This document shows, piece after piece, positions 1 through 5,412 of a stretch of DNA of 23,817 nt. Source of the DNA: Cyanobacteria bacterium UBA1221 (GTDB lineage Bacteria; Cyanobacteriota; Vampirovibrionia; Gastranaerophilales; Gastranaerophilaceae); assembly GCA_002309425.1 (NCBI GenBank), contig DBXD01000090.1, positions 9,789 to 33,605 on the forward strand. Reading direction: 5' to 3'. Under the pieces are notes generated by a model. That model did no database searches. It was not told the origin of the DNA and saw only the letters and a program-made list of their open reading frames with translations. Numbering within the stretch: position 1 is the first letter of the stretch; the number at the start of each line of letters is the position of its first letter. Both the position numbers and the translations under genes were made by a program.

Positions 1-74
1 ATCTGATCGCATACTTTGTCGGGGTGTCCTTCGGTAACAGATTCCGAAGTAAATAAAAAGTTTCTTGGTGTCAT
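1..74 (-). CDS. metK: S-adenosylmethionine synthetase MetK, N-terminal fragment (runs off the left edge)
   Basis: Reading the minus strand from an ATG at 74-72 gives 24 residues, including FTSESVTEGHPDKVCDQ. This is the hallmark N-terminal block of methionine adenosyltransferase, which makes S-adenosylmethionine from methionine and ATP in the cytosol. The SESVTEGHPDK stretch contains the conserved His that contacts ATP in this family. The start is well placed: AAGGAG lies 6 nt upstream on the minus strand. The rest of the gene (about 380 codons in typical MetK) lies outside the window. The gene is divergent from the small paralogue at 254. Identification rests on a short but very diagnostic segment. 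Confidence 0.93.
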   Translation of the reverse strand, partial: MTPRNFLFTSESVTEGHPDKVCDQ

Positions 75-97
75 TTTTGTCTCCTTAATTTATTTTC

Positions 98-130
98 TAC
101 CGCCGGTAAGGTTTTTAATTCCGACCCGGC
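98..130 (-). promoter_or_regulatory. GC-rich hairpin in the metK 5' leader
   Basis: On the minus strand the metK leader contains GCCGG (130-126) and CCGGC (106-102), which can form a 5-bp GC stem with a loop of about 19 nt. Inside the same region lies an 11-bp palindrome, TACCG-C-CGGTA (98-108). It stands out as the only GC-rich segment in an otherwise very AT-rich spacer and sits about 25-55 nt before the start codon. Leader control of metK by SAM riboswitches is common, but I cannot match this to a known SAM riboswitch class. It may simply be a local structure. Confidence 0.3.
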
Positions 131-158
131 TACTATTAGTACAGTTTATATCAGAAAA

Positions 159-253
159 CTTTTAAAATCAATTGTTAAAAATTTTTAATATATTAGCAAA
201 ATATATTATTTACGTTTTTTTATTCTTCCGTAGCCAAAATAGGAGAAATTTAT
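159..253 (+). promoter_or_regulatory. Duplicated leader/promoter region, copy 1
   Basis: This 95-bp AT-rich leader is matched, with no net insertion or deletion, by 674-768 in front of the second paralogue. Shared blocks include CTTTTAAAATCAATTGTTAA, ATTAGCAA followed by ATATAT, TTTACG, and the ribosome-binding segment ATAGGAGAAATTTAT just before ATG. AGGAG is 8 nt from the start codon. A -10-like TATATT lies at 202-207, but no convincing -35 is at the usual distance, so the exact promoter elements are uncertain. Confidence 0.5.
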
Positions 254-631
254 ATGAGAATAATGCCGATTATGAACAACCAGATTAGTTATAAGGGTAC
301 TTTAATCTTTCAGAATGGGGTAGTAACCTCCTGCGTTGAAGAAAAGGGAAGGGCTCGTAAAGCTAAATCTGCATCTGTTGATACAAAGGATATAAATATG
401 ATTTTATCAGCAGAGAATTATACCGATTTAAGTCAGATAAGTATGAAACCTTATAAAACCCTTATTAAGATGAATAATGGGGATTATTTATTTGTTAAAC
501 CAACTGCAGATAATGTAACGGCAGCAAAGCATGAGTCTGATGGTAGGCGTGATTGCGGAGGATATCCGATTTGTCACATCTTTAACGGAGCAAAGCATGA
601 AGAACGGACATCAACTCTTGAAATAGAGTAG
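254..631 (+). CDS. Small protein of unknown function, paralogue A of a tandem pair
   Basis: This encodes a 125-aa soluble protein with no signal peptide or membrane segment. The start is secure because AGGAG lies 8 nt upstream and the same ATG is conserved in the paralogue at 769. Residues 1-16 (MRIMPIMNNQISYKGT) are identical in both copies, and the proteins stay similar to about residue 90. The shared middle reads as 'VDTKDINMI ... YKTLIKMNNGDYLFVK', a pattern of short beta strands around an NGD turn. It resembles small FlbD-like proteins (xxIxxI...TxIxxxNGxxYxV), but that is inference from pattern only. The C-terminal 35 residues differ from paralogue B and contain two Cys (DCGGYPIC). Function is unknown. 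Short proteins starting with an ISYKG/ISFKG-like motif seem to recur in Gastranaerophilales, but I recall this without checking. Confidence 0.75.
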   Translation: MRIMPIMNNQISYKGTLIFQNGVVTSCVEEKGRARKAKSASVDTKDINMILSAENYTDLSQISMKPYKTLIKMNNGDYLFVKPTADNVTAAKHESDGRRDCGGYPICHIFNGAKHEERTSTLEIE

Positions 632-651
632 TAATTGAAATAGAGTAGTAG
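618..651. repeat. 17-bp tandem direct repeat across the stop codon
   Basis: Two adjacent 17-bp copies, TTGAAATAGAGTAGTAA (618-634) and TTGAAATAGAGTAGTAG (635-651), differ only in the last base. The stop codon of the upstream gene (629-631, TAG) lies inside the first copy. A second in-frame-like TAG therefore follows within the duplication. Confidence 0.85.
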
Positions 652-678
652 GGTAGGCTTTAATCTACCCCTACTTTT
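648..678 (+). terminator. Rho-independent-like terminator after paralogue A
   Basis: GTAGGGTAG (648-656) can pair with CTACCCCTAC (665-674), with one bulged C and an 8-nt loop, followed by TTTT. It lies 16 bp after the stop codon of paralogue A and overlaps the first bases of the duplicated leader of paralogue B, so each paralogue is probably its own transcription unit. The GTAGGGT foot resembles the REP-like palindromes at 1153-1228, so it could be a degenerate REP reused as a terminator. Confidence 0.6.
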
Positions 679-768
679 AAAATCAATTGTTAAAAATTTT
701 TTACAAATTAGCAATATATATTTTTTACGGTTTTTTGTTGCTATGTAGTTAATATAGGAGAAATTTAT
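674..768 (+). promoter_or_regulatory. Duplicated leader/promoter region, copy 2
   Basis: This is a base-for-base counterpart of 159-253 at a constant offset of 515 bp, including the AGGAG ribosome-binding site 8 nt before the ATG. Divergence is concentrated in the spacers between the conserved blocks (CAATTGTTAA, ATTAGCAA, TTTACG, the RBS). This suggests those blocks are under selection as promoter or regulator contacts. Confidence 0.5.
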
Positions 769-1149
769 ATGAGAATAATGCCGATTATGAACAACCAAAT
801 CAGTTATAAGGGTACTATGATTTTTGAAAATGATGTTTTGACATCAAGAGCTGGAGAAAAGGGTGTACGTCATGCAAATTTCGCAAACATAGACCCAAAA
901 AAGATAGAAAGCATTACATCTGCGGATAATATAGTTTATTTGGCTAAAGAAAACATGAAAGGATATCAAACTGTTATAAGAATGGATTCAGGCGATTTCT
1001 TCTATGTAAAGCCTGACCCTAAAACTGTTGCAGAATTAAAAGAGTCCGCAAATAAACCTGAACATGCGAAAAAAAATTATTTATTTAATGGAGATAATTA
1101 TCATTGGGATGATCGTAGTTTAGGTACGATTTTTAACCAAAAATTATAG
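769..1149 (+). CDS. Small protein of unknown function, paralogue B of a tandem pair
   Basis: This encodes a 126-aa soluble protein with no signal peptide, membrane segment or Cys. It has the same first 16 residues as paralogue A except at the hydrophobic position following YKGT. Its middle reads 'IDPKKIESI ... YQTVIRMDSGDFFYVK', equivalent to the strand-turn-strand segment of paralogue A. The C-terminus (from about residue 95) is unrelated to that of A and ends GTIFNQKL. The constant 515-bp offset of leader and start codon shows the pair arose by tandem duplication and then diverged. The FlbD-like resemblance is weak and pattern-based, and the function is unknown. Confidence 0.75.
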   Translation: MRIMPIMNNQISYKGTMIFENDVLTSRAGEKGVRHANFANIDPKKIESITSADNIVYLAKENMKGYQTVIRMDSGDFFYVKPDPKTVAELKESANKPEHAKKNYLFNGDNYHWDDRSLGTIFNQKL

Positions 1150-1152
1150 CAC

Positions 1153-1228
1153 GTAGGGTGGGCAAAATGGAATGTGCCCACCTTAATTAATTTAATTGGT
1201 GGGTATGCTAACGCTTTACCCACCCTAC
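1153..1228. repeat. REPIN-like pair of inverted REP palindromes
   Basis: Two hairpins lie back to back. GGTGGGCA (1157-1164) pairs with TGCCCACC (1175-1182), and GGTGGGTA (1198-1205) pairs with TACCCACC (1217-1224). The outer ends are also inverted repeats: GTAGGGTGGG (1153-1162) and CCCACCCTAC (1219-1228). Each hairpin is therefore preceded on its own strand by GTAG, the tetranucleotide foot known for REP elements mobilised by RAYT (TnpA-REP) transposases. The spacer is a 15-bp AT-rich run. It lies 3 bp after the paralogue B stop and may also work as a terminator. No RAYT gene is in the window. Confidence 0.75.
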
Positions 1229-1317
1229 AGCTCTGTGCGAAACACCGTAAAGAACTTATCGTCCTATCGTTATATATTCCTATCGACTTGTTTTTACCTG
1301 TATGCTAATATATTAGT

Positions 1318-3309
1318 ATGGAATACAGACCGTTTAAATTATGCTCAAAATATTCTCCTGCCGGCGACCAGCCAAAAGCCATTAAGCAGCTCGTTGACGG
1401 CATAAATAATGGCGATGATGCTCAGACCCTTCTCGGTATAACAGGTTCGGGTAAAACCTTTACGATAGCAAATGTTATTCAGCAAATTCAAAAACCAACG
1501 TTAATTATTGCACACAATAAAACCCTTGCGGCACAATTATATAATGAGTTTAAAGAGTTGTTTCCGGAAAATGCCGTTGAATATTTTATCAGTTATTACG
1601 ACTACTATCAGCCGGAAGCATATATTCCGAGAACCGATACTTATATTGAAAAATCAGCATCCATAAATGAGGAAATCGACAGACTCAGACATAATACCAC
1701 TCGCAGTCTGTACGAGAGAAACGATGTAATTATTGTTGCCTCCGTCAGCTGCATATACGGTTTGGGGTTGCCCGAGAATTATTTTAAAGGTTCTGTTGAA
1801 ATTAATGTAGGGGATAATATAGAAAGAGATGATTTATTAAGGCATCTCATTTCGGTACAGTATAAGCGGAATGATTTGGTGCTGGAACGTTCTACGTTCA
1901 GGGCAAAAGGTGATGTCGTTGAAATTATGCCTGCATACGAAAAAATTATTACACGCATATATTTCTTCGGAGATGAAGTGGAAAAGATTGTGCGAATTGA
2001 CAACGTAACGGGTGAAATTCTTGAAGCCCCAAATACCGTTGTAATTTATCCCGCCGTACACTATCTTTCTTATGATGAAAATCAGGAAGAAACCATTTCC
2101 TTAATCAGAGAGGAATTACAGCACAGACTTGTCGAACTTCAAAACGAAAATAAACTGATAGAAGCTCAAAGACTTGAACAAAGAGTTAAATACGACATAG
2201 AAATGATAAAAGAAATGGGGTACTGTTCAGGAATTGAGAATTATTCAAGAATCATTGAACGCAGACCGCCGGGGTCCCCGCCTGCAACATTATTAGATTA
2301 TTTTCAGGGCGACTTTTTGACAGTTGTTGATGAATCCCATGTAACACTACCACAGTTAAAAGGTATGTCCCATGGTGATGCGGCAAGAAAAGATGTTCTT
2401 ATCCAATACGGGTTCAGACTTCCCTGTGCAAAAGATAACCGCCCGCTGAAGAACAAAGAATTTTTTGACAGAGTTCATCAAAAAATTTATATATCTGCAA
2501 CTCCGGGAGATTTTGAAAGAGATACCTCTGTGCAGCTTGTTGAACAGATTATCAGACCTACAGGACTGGTTGATCCTAAAGTTTCAGTAAGGCCGATTGC
2601 AACCCAGATAAATGACTTAAAAGCAGAAATTAAAAAACGCTGTGACAAAAATGAACGTGTCTTGATTACGACTTTAACAAAGCGAATGGCGGAGGATTTG
2701 ACGGATTTCTTTATTCAGGAGGGTATTCGTGTAAGGTACTTGCATAGCGGAATCCAATCATTAGAAAGAGTTGAAATCTTGAGAGATTTGCGCTTAGGTG
2801 AGTTTGATGTACTTGTCGGGGTAAACTTGCTGCGAGAAGGTCTGGATATTCCTGAGGTTTCACTTGTCGCAATTATGGATGCGGATAAAGAAGGTTTTTT
2901 GCGCTCCGAAACCAGTCTTATTCAGACAATCGGCCGTGCTGCCCGTAATTCTTGCGGCGAGGTTATTATGTATGCCGATAAAATTACGGATTCTATGCAG
3001 AAGGCTATTGATGAAACCGAACGCCGCCGTGAAATACAAATAGAGCATAATAAAAAGTACGGAATTATACCAAAAACCATTAAAAAACCGATTGAGAATA
3101 ACCTGTTATCCCTTGTCGCAAGTTACAGGGATTTAGAAGATATTGTTGCGGAGGAAATGGTTGAAATGGGTGTCGATAAGAAAGATTTACCAAAACTTAT
3201 AGATAAACTTGAAAAAGATATGCATAAAGCCGCAAAAATTCTTGATTTTGAGCGTGCTGCCGAGATTCGTGATCAGCTGAAAAAACTTCGGGAAATGGCT
3301 AATTCATAA
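1318..3309 (+). CDS. uvrB: UvrABC excinuclease subunit B
   Basis: This is the 663-aa UvrB, the damage-verification helicase of nucleotide excision repair. It is loaded onto DNA by UvrA and then recruits UvrC. Visible features are Walker A GITGSGKT (residues 40-47), the beta-hairpin region around YDYYQPEAYIP that clamps damaged DNA, DESH (338-341, Walker B), the helicase motifs ending in QTIGRAAR, and a C-terminal UVR motif (ILDFERAAEIRDQL) that binds UvrC. Length matches the family (about 655-675 aa). An in-frame TAA at 1306-1308 forces the start to ATG 1318. No Shine-Dalgarno sequence is visible before it. The gene converges on the adaptor gene, with only 1 bp between the stop codons. It is a monocistronic housekeeping gene downstream of the REP pair. 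Confidence 0.98.
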   Translation: MEYRPFKLCSKYSPAGDQPKAIKQLVDGINNGDDAQTLLGITGSGKTFTIANVIQQIQKPTLIIAHNKTLAAQLYNEFKELFPENAVEYFISYYDYYQPEAYIPRTDTYIEKSASINEEIDRLRHNTTRSLYERNDVIIVASVSCIYGLGLPENYFKGSVEINVGDNIERDDLLRHLISVQYKRNDLVLERSTFRAKGDVVEIMPAYEKIITRIYFFGDEVEKIVRIDNVTGEILEAPNTVVIYPAVHYLSYDENQEETISLIREELQHRLVELQNENKLIEAQRLEQRVKYDIEMIKEMGYCSGIENYSRIIERRPPGSPPATLLDYFQGDFLTVVDESHVTLPQLKGMSHGDAARKDVLIQYGFRLPCAKDNRPLKNKEFFDRVHQKIYISATPGDFERDTSVQLVEQIIRPTGLVDPKVSVRPIATQINDLKAEIKKRCDKNERVLITTLTKRMAEDLTDFFIQEGIRVRYLHSGIQSLERVEILRDLRLGEFDVLVGVNLLREGLDIPEVSLVAIMDADKEGFLRSETSLIQTIGRAARNSCGEVIMYADKITDSMQKAIDETERRREIQIEHNKKYGIIPKTIKKPIENNLLSLVASYRDLEDIVAEEMVEMGVDKKDLPKLIDKLEKDMHKAAKILDFERAAEIRDQLKKLREMANS

Positions 3310-3310
3310 A

Positions 3311-4066
3311 CTACTCAATAATTCTTACAACTGCATCGTCATCATCATCAATGTTTAAATCAGAAACATTTTCATTAATTTTTATGATTACCGGAATACC
3401 GTTCATGTCAATTTTATCAACAGCTTCAACTATTCCCGTAAATTGTTTTTCAGGGTATTTTATCAGTGTAATTTCTGCCAGTATTCCCGCTTTTAATTTT
3501 TTAGAAAATTTTTGGGAAAAATAAGCGAGGATTCTTCTTTTCGCAGGTTTAATTACAGCAATAGTTTCATCTTTTTTTATGTAAGCCCCTTTTTGATTTT
3601 CGAGAAGGTCAAGTATTCCGTCTTTTGATGCATATATTTTTTCTGTTTTGTTATTACATGCGGATTCTTTTGAAATTTCTGCGGAAGTATTTTTATATTC
3701 ATCCAAGGACTTGTCATATTCTTCCTGAGAAATAATGCCGTCTTTGTACATAATAGCGGCATCCTGATACTCATTGGTCGCTTCCGCTTTTTTATCGGAT
3801 AAATTGCTTTTATCCTCACAAGCCTGCCCTAATCCGGTCTTAATCTCTAAAATCGGCTGTCCGACAGTCACTGCTTCCGAATTTTTAACGGCAATATCTG
3901 CTATGGAACAGTCCTCAGGAGCAATAATTCGCTCGGATTCCTGAATTATTTTTGCGCTATAAGTTTCTATAACTCTGTTGTCAGTCCGGTGAAATATTCC
4001 CGAACCTAATATTGACAACAAAACTATAATAATTGTTACTGTGACAATTTTCCAATTCAATTGCAT
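3311..4066 (-). CDS. Small HlyD-like membrane fusion (periplasmic adaptor) protein
   Basis: This 251-aa protein has an N-terminal membrane anchor (about residues 7-24, IVTVTIIIVLLSILGSGIF). Next come a first biotinyl-lipoyl half-motif (about 46-76, IIAPEDCSIADIAVKNSEAV), a charged helical hairpin (about 85-137, including DGIISQEEYDKSLDEY), the second lipoyl half (about 144-174, IYASKDGILDLLENQKGAY) and a beta-barrel segment (about 177-220). This order is that of HlyD/AcrA-type adaptors that link an inner-membrane exporter to the outer membrane. It is short for the family (usually 300-450 aa), with a very short hairpin and an acidic DDDDD near the C-terminus. GAAGGG precedes the ATG. No exporter or outer-membrane partner is adjacent. 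It lies 63 bp after the 367-aa prepilin gene on the same strand, so the two may be co-transcribed. Confidence 0.72.
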   Translation of the reverse strand: MQLNWKIVTVTIIIVLLSILGSGIFHRTDNRVIETYSAKIIQESERIIAPEDCSIADIAVKNSEAVTVGQPILEIKTGLGQACEDKSNLSDKKAEATNEYQDAAIMYKDGIISQEEYDKSLDEYKNTSAEISKESACNNKTEKIYASKDGILDLLENQKGAYIKKDETIAVIKPAKRRILAYFSQKFSKKLKAGILAEITLIKYPEKQFTGIVEAVDKIDMNGIPVIIKINENVSDLNIDDDDDAVVRIIE

Positions 4067-4082
4067 ATAAAACCCTTCAATC

Positions 4083-4118
4083 CTTTTTCTTTAATGCTAA
4101 CACGGATTTAAGAAAAAG
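4083..4118 (-). other. AT-rich hairpin between prepilin and adaptor genes
   Basis: CTTTTTCTT (4083-4091) and AAGAAAAAG (4110-4118) form a 9-bp stem in the 63-bp spacer between the two leftward genes. It has few GC pairs and no following T-run in the direction of transcription, so it is at best a weak processing or pausing structure. Confidence 0.25.
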
Positions 4119-4129
4119 CAAGTTGAGGT

Positions 4130-5233
4130 TTAGAAGTAGTCGGTAATTTTTACGTAGCAGGCATTCGGATTTAATACGAGATTGCCCTCTAAATCTTTTT
4201 TGCTGCACCAGTCTTTGTCATATGTAATTGAATTCATTTCTTTATATGGCGGTTGGGAATAATCCTGATAAAAAGGCGAAGGTGGCTTTATGCCATTACC
4301 CGCGGTATACACATTCACAGACATAGGATTGTTTGCAAGGGTATATAATTTCGGATCCCCTGCAGTTTCGGCCCATGCCATTCTTTTTGCTTCATAGTAT
4401 GTCAGGGTATTTGAAGTTGATGCCTCAGCGGTTTGGTCAATATTAACATTATATACGACTCTTGCTGATAAATATCTTCTGTCATATTCAGGTCTGCCTA
4501 ACGGAAGAACTTCGTTCTGGTCAGTTACCGCAAAAGCGACAATATCTCCCGCTTTTTTGTCCGTAATTTCAACAGTATTTGGGCGAGAATCTCCATTTAA
4601 ATCTACTAACACGACAAAATATTTCATCCCAATTTGTTCATTGCTGGAGTTACTGCTTTTTGTGTAAAATACGTGGTATGAGTCGCTGAGGTTTCCTAAC
4701 TTATTGATGTCACCTATCCAAAACTTCATGCCGTTAGAGGCAACAAAGTGCGGGCGAGTATTCTTTAACGTGACGTCGAGCTTCTCTGCAGACTGGCTGA
4801 TATTAATTGGTTTTGCTGCGCAGTTTGCTACAGAAAAATTGTTATCAGGCTGATCTATGGGGATAGACCCGCCGACACTAGGACCATGGGGACCTTTAGT
4901 GTCCTCAGCCTTAAAGTTAATGTATTCCAAGAGCATTTTGCAGAACGTTTCTGTTTTTTGAGGAAAGTCCCCGTTATTCATTAGCGGATTGGCGGTTCCG
5001 TCTTCTCCGGGTTGCAGATATTTTGGTAAAGTTGTTCTTGCGTTATAGAATGCAACGTTCAACGTATCATATGCCTTTGCGTACGCATACTTCATGTTTT
5101 TATCAAACGGCTTTGCCGTATAAATTGTCATAGATGCAATAACACCGATAATAGAAAACACCAGAAGGACTTCAGCCAATGTCATTGCAAACCTTTTATA
5201 ACTCGTCTTGTCTTTGTTAAGAAATTTTAACAT
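4130..5233 (-). CDS. Type IV prepilin-like (type II secretion pseudopilin-like) protein, 367 aa
   Basis: The N-terminus is a class-III prepilin signal: a basic leader ending KRFA, a predicted cleavage A16|M17, then TLAEVLLVFSIIGVIA with Glu21 at mature position 5. A prepilin peptidase would cut here and methylate the new N-terminus; the helix would pack in a pilus or pseudopilus. The soluble domain of about 320 residues holds a DxNGxxxPN motif (residues 211-219), shared with the 271-aa prepilin at 13505, and several Cys near the C-terminus. I chose ATG 5233. It has GGAGG 10 nt upstream, whereas an in-frame TTG at 5242 is only 1 nt from that GGAGG. It is larger than typical major pilins and is divergent from the giant-prepilin operon. 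Confidence 0.85.
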   Translation of the reverse strand: MLKFLNKDKTSYKRFAMTLAEVLLVFSIIGVIASMTIYTAKPFDKNMKYAYAKAYDTLNVAFYNARTTLPKYLQPGEDGTANPLMNNGDFPQKTETFCKMLLEYINFKAEDTKGPHGPSVGGSIPIDQPDNNFSVANCAAKPINISQSAEKLDVTLKNTRPHFVASNGMKFWIGDINKLGNLSDSYHVFYTKSSNSSNEQIGMKYFVVLVDLNGDSRPNTVEITDKKAGDIVAFAVTDQNEVLPLGRPEYDRRYLSARVVYNVNIDQTAEASTSNTLTYYEAKRMAWAETAGDPKLYTLANNPMSVNVYTAGNGIKPPSPFYQDYSQPPYKEMNSITYDKDWCSKKDLEGNLVLNPNACYVKITDYF

Positions 5234-5280
5234 AACCCTCAAACCTCCAAATGGTTAATTTAATGTATAACGTATTCTCT

Positions 5281-5286
5281 ATTATA
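5281..5286 (-). promoter_or_regulatory. Extended -10 promoter of the 367-aa prepilin gene
   Basis: On the minus strand TGTTATAAT forms a perfect extended -10 element (TGN plus TATAAT, the hexamer being 5286-5281). A weak -35 (TTTAAA) lies 17 bp upstream. Transcription would begin near 5274, giving a leader of about 40 nt with GGAGG before the ATG at 5233. Confidence 0.6.
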
Positions 5287-5314
5287 ACATGTATAATGTA
5301 ATATTTAAATCAAA

Positions 5315-5331
5315 TGTGACATTTTGTTACA
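5315..5331. promoter_or_regulatory. Imperfect palindrome in the divergent prepilin promoter region
   Basis: TGTGACATTTTGTTACA is a 17-bp imperfect inverted repeat: the outer arms TGTGAC and GTTACA match at 5 of 6 positions. It resembles a CRP/FNR-family dyad in the arms, but the spacing is one base longer than the usual TGTGA-N6-TCACA. It lies about 30 bp upstream of the extended -10 of the leftward gene and about 80 bp before the rightward operon, a position suited to shared control. It is a candidate site only. Confidence 0.35.
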
Positions 5332-5412
5332 AAAGGGTTAATTTTACATGAATATATGATAAAATGGTAATATTAATATTGTATTTTTAACACGAGTTGG
5401 AGATGGGACAGT

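Noticed and set aside
1301..1314. TATATT immediately before uvrB as its -10 element
   Set aside because: It ends 3 bp before the ATG, so transcription would start inside the coding region. The true promoter must be further upstream and could not be assigned.
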